A DNA stretch of 8,866 bases. Origin: Methanobacterium sp. UBA176. GTDB lineage: Archaea > Methanobacteriota > Methanobacteria > Methanobacteriales > Methanobacteriaceae. Shown piece after piece: positions 1 to 6,719 of this stretch. The stretch lies in contig DAVZ01000017.1 of assembly GCA_002505765.1 (NCBI GenBank), forward strand, positions 1 to 8,866, in the 5' to 3' direction. Under the pieces are notes generated by a model. The model was given only the letters and a program-made list of their open reading frames with translations, ran no database searches and was not told the DNA's origin. How positions within the stretch are numbered: position 1 is the stretch's first letter; each line of letters opens with the position of its first letter. The position numbers and the translations under genes were made by a program.

Positions 1-77
1 ACGATGTGAAAATAGGGCTCTATAAAAATTCTACAAAAAATGGATAATGTATTGGTTATATTTATTTTTAAAATATG

Positions 78-215
78 GGACTGTAAAGTTAACGGGTATT
101 GGAATGTTCATCAATATTTCATATTCGTTAATTATTGCTCTTTCAGTAAACAAAGACATATTAAGTCAAAAATATTCCAATAAATCTGCTCAACCCCCCA
201 ATAACTTTACAGACC
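78..215. repeat. Imperfect inverted-repeat element, possible MITE or transposon remnant
   Basis: Two 14-nt ends, GGACTGTAAAGTTA (78-91) and the reverse complement of 202-215 (GGTCTGTAAAGTTA), match at 13 of 14 positions. A second nested pair, TATTGGAAT at 97-105 and ATTCCAATA at 174-182, is perfectly inverted. The total length is about 138 bp and there is no open reading frame inside. Terminal inverted repeats around a short non-coding core fit a miniature transposable element or the collapsed remains of an insertion sequence. I see no convincing target-site duplication beside it. The GG..CTGT..AAAGTT pattern loosely recalls IS6-type ends, but that is a weak resemblance. The alternative is a structured RNA or a protein-binding palindrome. 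Confidence 0.45.
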
Positions 216-364
216 ACTGAATTTTGAATATCTAATTGACTGAATGTAAATTTTTAGTCTAATTAAATAAACCTAATTTTTATATAGAATTTAACTTAAA
301 ACATGATTTTCAGATTAAAACCTGTTTATTTAGTGAGCATGCACTTTTTAACGTTTTTTATAAT

Positions 365-379
365 AAAAAAGTTTATATT
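365..379 (+). promoter_or_regulatory. Archaeal promoter (BRE/TATA) of the TctA-like gene
   Basis: The purine-rich stretch AAAAAAG followed by TTTATATTA matches an archaeal BRE plus TATA box. A start of transcription about 25 nt downstream would fall near 400, giving an untranslated leader of roughly 65 nt before the ribosome binding site at 455-462. The placement is inferred from base pattern only. Confidence 0.5.
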
Positions 380-454
380 AGATGGTATTAATTAATAAAT
401 AGATGAATAAGAAGGTTAAATTAGTTAATAATCACATAAATACGTTTTTTTAAA

Positions 455-462
455 GAGGCGAT
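455..462 (+). promoter_or_regulatory. Ribosome binding site that marks the TctA-like start
   Basis: GAGGCGAT differs at one base from GAGGTGAT, the complement of the archaeal 16S tail. Other genes in this window have the same element 3 to 6 nt before their start codons, for example GGTGAT then AAA then ATG at 5589-5600. With that spacing the start here would be the ATC codon at 467. No ATG, GTG or TTG lies nearby in frame. Confidence 0.55.
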
Positions 463-466
463 AAAA

Positions 467-1714
467 ATCATTGAACTCATTCTGGCATGCATAATAGGAG
501 TTTTATGCGGTACAATAACCGGATTAATACCTGGAATCCATGTAAATACTGTTGGAGCATTTATTTTTGCTTCATCATCGTTTCTACTGACTTTTTACTC
601 TCCTGAAATTCTCTGCGTGTTTCTTATTTCTATGGCAATTTCTCATGCACTCCTTGAATTCATACCCTCCATCTTCCTTGGAGTTCCAGAAGAAGGAACC
701 ATTCTATCAATTTTACCCGGTCATCAACTTGTACTTCAAGGAAGAGGAAAAGAAGCAGTTCGACTGGCTGCAATTGGTGGATTCGGTGGAGTTTTAATAA
801 CCGTACTTCTTCTACCGTTATTCATGATGATTTTACCATTCCTATACGGCCCAATTAAGCCCTACATCTGGATTCTACTTTTAATAGTTGTTATTTACAT
901 GCTTGTAAGATTAAATAACGACATAAAATCATTCCTGTGGTCTGTAGCTTTATTTTTACTTTCAGGAATAATGGGATACATTATGCTCAATACACCAATA
1001 TCATCAAATATTTCATTGCTATGCATCTTTACAGGCTTATTCGGAGTTAGCACTCTGCTCTACAGTCTTTCTCAAAGTTCCTTTGTCCCCACACAAAATA
1101 GGTTTCATGATCTTAAAATAGATGGCAATATTTTCAGGGGAATTTTTGCTGGAGGAATAGCAGGTACAATACTGGGCTTTTTACCCGGGCTTGGCCCAGC
1201 CCAGGGAAGTTTAATTGCCCAAGAACTAAGTGGAGGTGGAAATACAGAAAGTGATAGGGAAGGATTTCTGGTTGCAATCAGCGGTGTTAATACCTCAGAT
1301 ACTCTATTTTCCCTGGTTTTAATATTTTTAATTGGAAATCCAAGAAGTGGAATTGCAGTTTACATCAATAACATCCTGGAGAACTTTGATTTTGCCCATC
1401 TAATTTTTTTCGTATTTACAGCGCTGACCGCAGTTTCATTATCCTTATTTTTATGTTTAAAATTAGGAGATGTGGTGAGTAATTCAATAGAACGCATAAA
1501 TTATAAAAAGCTTACCTGGATTGTAATCACTTTTATGAGTGTTTTAGTAATTGGATTTTCGCTATGGTACCATGTGAATATCCTGTTTATCTTTATTGTA
1601 TATATTACGGCAATTTCTTTGGGATTAATTCCTCACTATGTAGGGGTGAACAAATCCAATCTGATGGGCGTTTTGATCGTGCCGGCGATTGTGATTTACT
1701 TCAATATGATTTAA
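467..1714 (+). CDS. TctA/DUF112-family integral membrane protein (archaeal permease-like), non-canonical start
   Basis: This is a polytopic membrane protein of about 415 residues with around ten hydrophobic segments, related to TctA, the large membrane subunit of tripartite tricarboxylate transporters. Two copies of a G-T-I-x-G-x-x-P-G motif, at residues 15-23 and 233-241, mark the internal duplication typical of the family. After the first copy comes the region GVP (72-74), PGH (84-86) and GRGKEA (92-97), which corresponds to the conserved TctA segment ending in a K-x-G-K/R-A type motif. The reading frame is open from 440, after a TAA at 437, but the first canonical start in frame is GTG at 617, which would delete the whole first motif. 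The ribosome binding site at 455-462 points to ATC 467, reading M(I)-I-E-L-I-L. No small or binding-protein subunits (TctB/TctC) are nearby, so the substrate is unknown. Family is confident; the start is inferred. Confidence 0.8.
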   Translation: MIELILACIIGVLCGTITGLIPGIHVNTVGAFIFASSSFLLTFYSPEILCVFLISMAISHALLEFIPSIFLGVPEEGTILSILPGHQLVLQGRGKEAVRLAAIGGFGGVLITVLLLPLFMMILPFLYGPIKPYIWILLLIVVIYMLVRLNNDIKSFLWSVALFLLSGIMGYIMLNTPISSNISLLCIFTGLFGVSTLLYSLSQSSFVPTQNRFHDLKIDGNIFRGIFAGGIAGTILGFLPGLGPAQGSLIAQELSGGGNTESDREGFLVAISGVNTSDTLFSLVLIFLIGNPRSGIAVYINNILENFDFAHLIFFVFTALTAVSLSLFLCLKLGDVVSNSIERINYKKLTWIVITFMSVLVIGFSLWYHVNILFIFIVYITAISLGLIPHYVGVNKSNLMGVLIVPAIVIYFNMI

Positions 1715-1718
1715 AAAA

Positions 1719-2063
1719 TTATTTAATTTCTTCATTACATATCGGCTTAAAAGTCTTTATTAAAGCCTCCAAAAGCCTCTTTCTCTTCTCAGGATTGGAA
1801 TTAGGCATCAAATGAGCCCCAATATAGGTGTTGTTTCTTGAACCTGCTTCCTTAATCCAGCATTCGTATTTAGAGTTAGATTTATAGGATTCAAGTTCAG
1901 ATAAATTGTCTGATTCCCCAAAATACAGGATATGATATGTATAAGGCTTTTTATACGCATCAGGCTTTTTCATAATGGCATAAATGCCTGGATTGGATAA
2001 TGGCTCCCATCTTTTAATTGGATAAGGACCATCGAATAATATATTTCCCCATATTAAGCTCAT
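1719..2063 (-). CDS. Small GIY-YIG-like domain protein, probably catalytically degenerate
   Basis: The protein has 114 residues. GIY at 26-28 and YFG at 47-49 occupy the positions of the GIY and YIG motifs, followed by ESDNL as in YVGxxxNL of this nuclease superfamily. Near the C-terminus, L-L-E-A-L-I with E99, then P107 and N110, fits the conserved Glu helix and the final P..N motif. The catalytic arginine that normally follows NL by about three residues appears as Leu57, and no arginine lies between residues 18 and 77, so nuclease activity is doubtful. An ATG at 2081 is in frame, but GAGGAT sits 3 nt before the ATG at 2063, so I use that one. The gene ends 4 nt from the convergent TctA-like gene. 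The cellular role is unknown. Confidence 0.65.
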   Translation of the reverse strand: MSLIWGNILFDGPYPIKRWEPLSNPGIYAIMKKPDAYKKPYTYHILYFGESDNLSELESYKSNSKYECWIKEAGSRNNTYIGAHLMPNSNPEKRKRLLEALIKTFKPICNEEIK

Positions 2064-2153
2064 TTTATCCTCTTTTTCCATTTAATAATATTAGAGTATA
2101 TGAAGTATTAATAATAGCTGAAAAATTAATTCTTCCAGGTTCGTTGCTTAATC

Positions 2154-2162
2154 AAAAAAAAA
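2154..2162 (-). terminator. Oligo-T terminator after the lipoprotein gene
   Basis: Nine A residues on the plus strand give a T9 run on the minus strand, 16 nt past the lipoprotein stop codon. Archaeal RNA polymerase terminates at such runs without needing a hairpin. Confidence 0.6.
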
Positions 2163-2177
2163 GGAAAAGTTTATAGT

Positions 2178-2672
2178 CTAAGGGACTTTAAGACTATTCA
2201 ATATCATGTTAACGGCCTGTTCATCATATACTTCGAATGCAAATGCTGCCAGGTATGGATTTCCATTTTTTGCAAAGTAGGTATTTGATGAAACGATCTC
2301 TGATTTTTTCATTACAACTTCGTATCCATTGACACCATCCACAGTTCTGGATTTTTCTGATATTAATGTATATCCACTTTTGTTCATGCTTGATTTATAT
2401 GCAGACGCCCATTCAGTTGTAGAAACTATTCTTTTATTTGCCCCCACTGTTACATTGGCCAGGACAAAGGTTGCATTATCATTTCCCACCGCTACAAGTA
2501 TTGTACTTGCATTATTTTGGAAATCTGTTTTATTTAGTTCACCCCAGTCTCCGGGATATGTAAAAGAAATGCCATTGTTTGAATAGGTTTTATTTGATGA
2601 ACTAACAGATGTACAACCAGAGGCCATAACTATAACCGCGAGAATCCCTATAATTAAAATCAACTTTTTCAA
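2178..2672 (-). CDS. PsbP-like secreted lipoprotein
   Basis: The protein has 164 residues. Residues 1-19 form a Lys-Lys N-terminus plus hydrophobic signal ending in the lipobox M-A-S-G-C, with Cys20 as the predicted lipid-modified residue, so it should be anchored outside the cell membrane. The mature part begins with Y-S-N-N-G-I-S-F-x-Y-P-x-x-W (30-43), the opening of PsbP-like/DUF1795-type domains that are common as lipoproteins in methanogens. Six N-x-S/T sequons (N27, N47, N54, N66, N73, N97) all fall in the first 100 residues, which suggests N-glycosylation. The start codon is TTG, 3 nt after the strong ribosome binding site GGTGAT. It has its own promoter and terminator, so it is probably a single-gene unit. 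The function of these proteins is not known. Confidence 0.75.
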   Translation of the reverse strand: MKKLILIIGILAVIVMASGCTSVSSSNKTYSNNGISFTYPGDWGELNKTDFQNNASTILVAVGNDNATFVLANVTVGANKRIVSTTEWASAYKSSMNKSGYTLISEKSRTVDGVNGYEVVMKKSEIVSSNTYFAKNGNPYLAAFAFEVYDEQAVNMILNSLKVP

Positions 2673-2701
2673 ATAATCACCAGATAAAAATATCCCTATT
2701 C

Positions 2702-2717
2702 TTCAATATATTTTTTT
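2702..2717 (-). promoter_or_regulatory. Archaeal TATA box of the lipoprotein gene
   Basis: On the minus strand an A-rich stretch leads into AAATATATT. A transcript starting about 25 nt downstream, near 2683, would carry just the ribosome binding site before the TTG codon at 2672. This is assigned by pattern and spacing only. Confidence 0.45.
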
Positions 2718-2782
2718 CCGTTTTTATGGCACTATTGGTTTAAAATTAGTTACTCTATTTTTTGATTTAGATCAGTTAAAGC

Positions 2783-2789
2783 AAAAAAA
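2783..2789 (-). terminator. Oligo-T terminator after the methyltransferase gene
   Basis: A T7 run on the minus strand lies about 50 nt past the methyltransferase stop, preceded by shorter T runs at 2832-2836 and 2804-2808. It also separates this transcript from the lipoprotein promoter. Confidence 0.4.
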
Positions 2790-2838
2790 GCTGAATATCG
2801 CCCAAAAATCGTTTTATTGTGCCACGAAAATACAAAAA

Positions 2839-3819
2839 TTAAATCAGAATAACCTTTCCAGCCAATTCCTCAGCGGCTTTTAAAAATTCTTCCGGATCAA
2901 CTTCTGGAAACACATCCACAATACAAATATCAAATTTTTGATCGGTTATGTTTTTTAATTCCTTAATATCGGCGCAATAAACCTCAAATCTATCTCCAGA
3001 TGCTATTAATCCCTCTTTATTTCCTGAAATTTTAACTGGGAATCCATTTACTTCCAAATTTATAACCGTCATTTCCACTGCAGGCTTCCATATGTCGTTG
3101 AAAACAACTTTTCTTGCACCAGCCTTTAAACATGCTATTCCCAAAGTTCCAGGACCACAAGTACAATCAAGAACAGAAGGATGATCAAATTCTTCTAAAG
3201 CTTTTTTTAACAATTCTATTTTAGGAGATTTAACCCTGGGAAATTCTATATGGATTTTCCCCTGATTTTTATAAATTCCTATTGCACCAAAGGGTGTCTG
3301 TACAATATCAAACCTCATATCGCATCCAGCAAGAAGTTCATACATATGGGGTTTAGATTCAGAATCTTTAATCCCAACTGTATCCTTTAAATTCCCCTTT
3401 AAAACTCCCTTAACTTCATTAACTTCCTTTACAATCCTCCGGGCACATTTTTCATCAACTTCTCCCGATAATATCACCAGAGAATCTAAAGGCAGGAATG
3501 GAACAGAATCTGTTGGGTAAGCAGGCGTTATTAAGGGGACGCATGTATCTCTTAAGGTGGATTTTTTGTCTTTTATCCCTTCCTCAATCATGATTTTCAA
3601 TATATGTGCAATAACAACATCTAAATGCCTTTTACCACATTTACAGCTTCCAAAATTATTATCTATTTTATCGAGGTCTATCTGAGAAGTTAAAGGTGAA
3701 AATTTCCTAAAATTTACTTCTTTGCATTGGACACATGGTCTGTAAAATAAGTCCATTTTTTTAAGGATCTGTGATGTATGCTTAATGCATTCACTTCCGC
3801 AGATGCACCTTATTTCCAT
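2839..3819 (-). CDS. Class I SAM-dependent methyltransferase with N-terminal cysteine cluster
   Basis: The protein has 326 residues. The N-terminal part carries Cys5, Cys7, Cys11, Cys29, Cys32, Cys59 and Cys61, arranged as C-x-C, C-x-x-C and C-x-C, suggestive of zinc or another metal site. The C-terminal half is a Rossmann methyltransferase: motif I V-L-D-C-T-C-G-P-G-T at 216-225, an acidic N-D at 241-242 for the SAM ribose, and V-D-V-F-P at 301-305 where motif IV (D/N-P-P-Y type) would be. The middle segment, with F-G-A-I-G-I-Y-K (177-184) and a following strand, resembles the domain before the SAM fold in some archaeal RNA methyltransferases, but I cannot name the substrate. There is no ribosome binding site before ATG 3819, and a TATA-like box about 28 nt upstream suggests a leaderless mRNA. 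The family appears methanogen-typical, which is an inference. Confidence 0.7.
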   Translation of the reverse strand: MEIRCICGSECIKHTSQILKKMDLFYRPCVQCKEVNFRKFSPLTSQIDLDKIDNNFGSCKCGKRHLDVVIAHILKIMIEEGIKDKKSTLRDTCVPLITPAYPTDSVPFLPLDSLVILSGEVDEKCARRIVKEVNEVKGVLKGNLKDTVGIKDSESKPHMYELLAGCDMRFDIVQTPFGAIGIYKNQGKIHIEFPRVKSPKIELLKKALEEFDHPSVLDCTCGPGTLGIACLKAGARKVVFNDIWKPAVEMTVINLEVNGFPVKISGNKEGLIASGDRFEVYCADIKELKNITDQKFDICIVDVFPEVDPEEFLKAAEELAGKVILI

Positions 3820-3840
3820 ATGCTTAAATATGGGATGCTT

Positions 3841-3853
3841 AATATAAATATAT
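3841..3853. promoter_or_regulatory. Shared or overlapping divergent TATA box
   Basis: The only strongly TATA-like stretch between the two divergent genes is AATATAAATATAT. Read to the right, with initiation about 26 nt from its centre, transcription would start near 3873, just before ATG 3881. Read to the left it would start near 3821, just before ATG 3819. Both genes lack a good ribosome binding site, which fits leaderless or nearly leaderless mRNAs. Confidence 0.5.
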
Positions 3854-3880
3854 GTAATTCATTTGGTATTCGTGAGACGC

Positions 3881-5572
3881 ATGAAAGATAAAAGAAAAGA
3901 AATATTAAAGGATCTTTTAGGTGAATTTGGTTCTATGGATAAGACCAATGAAACAGACGATAAAAAAGATATCCAAACACAAAAATCTTTTAAAGGGCGT
4001 GACAACAATCTAGAGAAGGATGAAGAAAAAACTGAGCGATTCCCAGAATCTTCATTTTTTGAAGACGATGAACCATTTAAATTAGACAAAATAATGGAAC
4101 ATCCGGCTGAAGAAAGAGAGATAACTAAACCAGCGCGCAGACCCAAAAAGATCAAAAAAATGACCTCGCGAATATCGGCTGAAATAATTGAAGATGGATT
4201 GATCCCCTTTTATAACGTTAATGTCCCTAAATTTACAGATAGAGAACGCCAGTTACTTAATGAAATTCGTGAAAAACTGGTAGAAGCCGCTGTTTCCCAG
4301 GGCGAAAAATTCAGGGTTGATGAAGGTTCATTCATCAAGGAAGTTAAGGAATTTTTAAGGACCAGAGGAGTAAGAGATACAGAAAAACTTGCCTCACAAA
4401 TCTCTCAGGAAATGTTAGGTTACGGCGATCTCGACCCTATGATCAAGGACGATGACCTTGAGGAAATAATGGTACTTGGTAATCAAAAATCTGTATTTGT
4501 ATACCACAGAAAAATAGGAATGATGCAGACAAATGTGGTTTTTGAAAAAGACAACGATATTAAAGCAATTATTGACGTAATTGCAAGACAGGTGAACCGT
4601 AGAATAGACCAGCAAACCCCAATACTTGATGCAAGACTGGAAGACGGTTCAAGAGTAAATGCAACACTCCCCCCAATATCCGCAGACGGCCCAACACTAA
4701 CCATAAGGAAATTTAGGAAAGATCCATTAACTGTTATAGATTTAATTAATTTTAAAACACTCTCATCCCATTTAGCAGGATTTCTATGGGTCTGTGTTGA
4801 CGGACTTGGAGTTAAACCCTGTAATGCCATTATAGCCGGAGGTACAGGTTCAGGTAAAACAACAACCTTAAACACCGTATCTTGCTTTACTCCTCCTCGC
4901 GAAAGGATAATTACCATTGAAGATACTTTAGAGCTTCAAATTCCTCACGAACATGTGTTACGTATGGAAACCCGTCCTCCAAACATTGAAGGAAAGGGTG
5001 AACTGGATATGGATACCCTGGTGAAAAACTCCCTCAGACAGAGACCTGACCGTGTGATCGTAGGTGAGGTGAGGGGAGCGGAAGCAATAACTCTTTTCAC
5101 AGCTCTAAACACCGGTCACTCAGGATTTGGTACACTTCACTCCAATACAGCAAGAGAAACCATTACCAGACTTATAAATCCGCCAATGAACGTTCCAAAT
5201 ATCATGATCCCCGCATTAGATTTCATCATAATGCAGAACAGGATGTACAGACCCGAAGGTGGCTCTTTAAGGAGAGTTACTGAAGTTGCAGAAGTAGTTG
5301 GAATGGAAGAAGGCAATGTACAATTAAACAGGGTTTTTGAATGGGATAACGTTGTTGATAAGGTTGAATATGTTGGAATTGCAAGTCAAACCTTAAGGGA
5401 AATGGCTGAGCTCCGGGGGATAAGCATAACTGAAGTTGAAGAAGAAATCGAAAAAAGAAGGTTAGTACTGGAGTATATGGCTGATAACAACATCAGAACA
5501 ATTGGCGAGGTTGGAGAATGGATTCACAATTATTACAATGATCCAGACGAAGTTTTAGAAAAAATATTATAA
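3881..5572 (+). CDS. Type II/IV secretion ATPase of the TadA/VirB11/GspE family (pilus or secretion motor)
   Basis: This is a hexameric traffic ATPase predicted to drive assembly of type IV pilus-like filaments or protein export at the inner face of the membrane. Counting from ATG 3881 (563 residues), it has Walker A G-G-T-G-S-G-K-T-T at 320-328, an Asp-box-like I-T-I-E-D at 344-348, Walker B with V-G-E-V-R-G-A-E-A at 394-402, and a His box G-T-L-H-S-N at 417-422. All key residues are intact. Roughly the first 110 residues are Lys/Glu/Asp-rich and probably disordered, ahead of the usual N-terminal domain. In-frame TTG 3863 and GTG 3872 are alternative starts adding 6 or 3 residues; I chose the ATG because the TATA box predicts transcription starting near 3873. 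The downstream gene encodes its membrane partner, 25 nt away. No pilin or prepilin peptidase is in view. Confidence 0.88.
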   Translation: MKDKRKEILKDLLGEFGSMDKTNETDDKKDIQTQKSFKGRDNNLEKDEEKTERFPESSFFEDDEPFKLDKIMEHPAEEREITKPARRPKKIKKMTSRISAEIIEDGLIPFYNVNVPKFTDRERQLLNEIREKLVEAAVSQGEKFRVDEGSFIKEVKEFLRTRGVRDTEKLASQISQEMLGYGDLDPMIKDDDLEEIMVLGNQKSVFVYHRKIGMMQTNVVFEKDNDIKAIIDVIARQVNRRIDQQTPILDARLEDGSRVNATLPPISADGPTLTIRKFRKDPLTVIDLINFKTLSSHLAGFLWVCVDGLGVKPCNAIIAGGTGSGKTTTLNTVSCFTPPRERIITIEDTLELQIPHEHVLRMETRPPNIEGKGELDMDTLVKNSLRQRPDRVIVGEVRGAEAITLFTALNTGHSGFGTLHSNTARETITRLINPPMNVPNIMIPALDFIIMQNRMYRPEGGSLRRVTEVAEVVGMEEGNVQLNRVFEWDNVVDKVEYVGIASQTLREMAELRGISITEVEEEIEKRRLVLEYMADNNIRTIGEVGEWIHNYYNDPDEVLEKIL

Positions 5573-5588
5573 CAATACATCATGATGT

Positions 5589-5594
5589 GGTGAT
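5589..5594 (+). promoter_or_regulatory. Ribosome binding site of the TadC-like gene
   Basis: GGTGAT lies 3 nt before ATG 5598 within the 25-nt gap after the ATPase stop codon. This supports translation from a shared mRNA with the ATPase gene. Confidence 0.7.
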
Positions 5595-5597
5595 AAA

Positions 5598-6665
5598 ATG
5601 GCTTTTGATGGCCTGAAGAGTTTCTTCAACAGAATAGGTAATATTACGGTAGATTCAAGTAAAAAAGTTGGTGGTGGAGTACAGGCTCCTGTAAACAAAA
5701 TCAATAAAATGGGACCTGTAGGCAAATTAAGTAATATTAAAATTCCGCGAAGATCTGGAGGAATCACAGCTAAAAAGTCTTCCCCTCGGGTAATAGAAAG
5801 GATGAAGATGGACAAAGACGAGATCCAGATGTTTAAGGAGCTCATCGATAAAAAATACGAAAGAAGAGAAAAACCCGGTAAAGAAAAGGCAAAAAGAGAT
5901 ATATATCAAAAGGCAGCCCTGGAGGAACTACTTAAAGAGGAAGAAAAAGAAAACTTAGACCCTAAACTAATTATGGGGATGGGACTTGTATCTTTTGTCG
6001 TTATTTTAATTGTTGTAGCCGCTTTAGGATATGGAATTATAATTGGGCTTGTAATGGGAATTCTGGTATTTTTAATGTCTGCTGTAATTGTTTTTCTTCC
6101 TAAACTTCAAAAAGGAAAGAAATCATCAGAGGCTTCAAGGGAACTACCCTTTGCCCTCAGGCAGATGGCAACCGAACTTCGTGCCGGACTTGGACTTCAT
6201 GAAAGTATGAGATCAGTAGCTTTATCTGGATACGGACCTCTTTCAGAAGAGTTTGCAAGAACACTGGAGGAAATCAAATACGGTGAAACAACAGAAAATG
6301 CCTTGATGGACATGAGTGAACGTATCGATTCCGATGGGCTTAAAAGAGCTGTTTACCAGATAACCCGTACATTATCAAGTGGTGGAGACCTGGCAAGAAC
6401 ATTAAACGTCATTGCAGAAGATACTGCCTACGAACTGAGGATGAAACTTAAGGATTACGCTCAAAAATTAAATTCATTCACCATGATATACATGTTCGTG
6501 GCCATACTCGGGCCTGTTATCCTCATGATCATGTTAATTGCAGCAACAACCGTAATGGGGCCAATATTCCCACCGATTGTCCTTTTAATTCTGTACCTTT
6601 TCCTTTTCCCTCTGGTTGTTGGGTTCATGGCCTTTATGATTAAAAGACTCGAACCACAGGTGTAA
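5598..6665 (+). CDS. Type II secretion F / TadC family membrane platform protein
   Basis: The protein has 355 residues and is the membrane platform that partners with the traffic ATPase encoded upstream. Residues 1-120 are basic, low in hydrophobicity and partly helical (Lys/Glu-rich at 65-120). Two membrane segments follow at about 124-168, then a cytoplasmic GspF-type domain around 182-290 with E-L-R-A-G-L-G-L-H-E (193-202) and L-S-S-G-G-D-L (259-265), which match the conserved GspF/TadC core. Two more membrane segments lie at about 293-346. There is one GspF domain rather than two, as in TadC and unlike the longer archaellum FlaJ. The long charged N-terminus mirrors the charged N-terminus of the ATPase. 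Closely spaced with the ATPase gene and followed by a terminator, it likely ends a two-gene operon. Confidence 0.82.
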   Translation: MAFDGLKSFFNRIGNITVDSSKKVGGGVQAPVNKINKMGPVGKLSNIKIPRRSGGITAKKSSPRVIERMKMDKDEIQMFKELIDKKYERREKPGKEKAKRDIYQKAALEELLKEEEKENLDPKLIMGMGLVSFVVILIVVAALGYGIIIGLVMGILVFLMSAVIVFLPKLQKGKKSSEASRELPFALRQMATELRAGLGLHESMRSVALSGYGPLSEEFARTLEEIKYGETTENALMDMSERIDSDGLKRAVYQITRTLSSGGDLARTLNVIAEDTAYELRMKLKDYAQKLNSFTMIYMFVAILGPVILMIMLIAATTVMGPIFPPIVLLILYLFLFPLVVGFMAFMIKRLEPQV

Positions 6666-6669
6666 TATT

Positions 6670-6716
6670 AAAAAAAAAAATTTTAGGGAATTAGGATATT
6701 CATTTTTTTTATTTTT
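6670..6716. terminator. Bidirectional oligo-A/oligo-T terminator between convergent operons
   Basis: The 54-nt gap between the TadC-like stop and the cbiQ stop holds an A11 run at 6670-6680, which is a T11 run for minus-strand transcripts leaving cbiQ. It also has T8 at 6703-6710 plus T5 at 6712-6716 for plus-strand transcripts leaving the TadC-like gene. Each strand meets its T run after the other strand's run, so both operons can terminate in the same gap. Confidence 0.65.
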
Positions 6717-6719
6717 AGA

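Larger units (their letters stand above)
216..466. other. Gene-free A/T-rich region upstream of the TctA-like gene
   Basis: No ORF with a ribosome binding site is visible. The region has two TATA-like boxes on the plus strand (about 279-286 and 372-379) and oligo-T runs at 345-349 and 354-359 that could terminate a short transcript from the first box. The second box is the better candidate for the downstream gene. Positions 1-77, left of the inverted repeat, likewise hold nothing I can name. Confidence 0.5.

Noticed and set aside
617..1714. Annotating the TctA-like gene from GTG 617
   Set aside because: It would remove the first conserved G-T-I-x-G-x-x-P-G motif and has no ribosome binding site; the open frame, motif and binding site all extend to about 467.
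1564..1815. Small plus-strand ORF overlapping the end of the TctA-like gene
   Set aside because: It is out of frame with the real gene, runs antisense into the GIY-YIG-like gene, and has no start signals.
2063..2081. Upstream ATG 2081 as the start of the GIY-YIG-like gene
   Set aside because: The ribosome binding site GAGGAT lies after it and directly before ATG 2063.
3859..4155. Minus-strand ORF across the ATPase start
   Set aside because: Its Ser/Leu-rich composition is the complement of the Lys/Glu-rich ATPase N-terminus; it has no start signals.
4483..4917. Antisense ORF inside the secretion ATPase gene
   Set aside because: It is a frame shadow of the conserved Walker A region; the translated sequence matches no family and there is no ribosome binding site.
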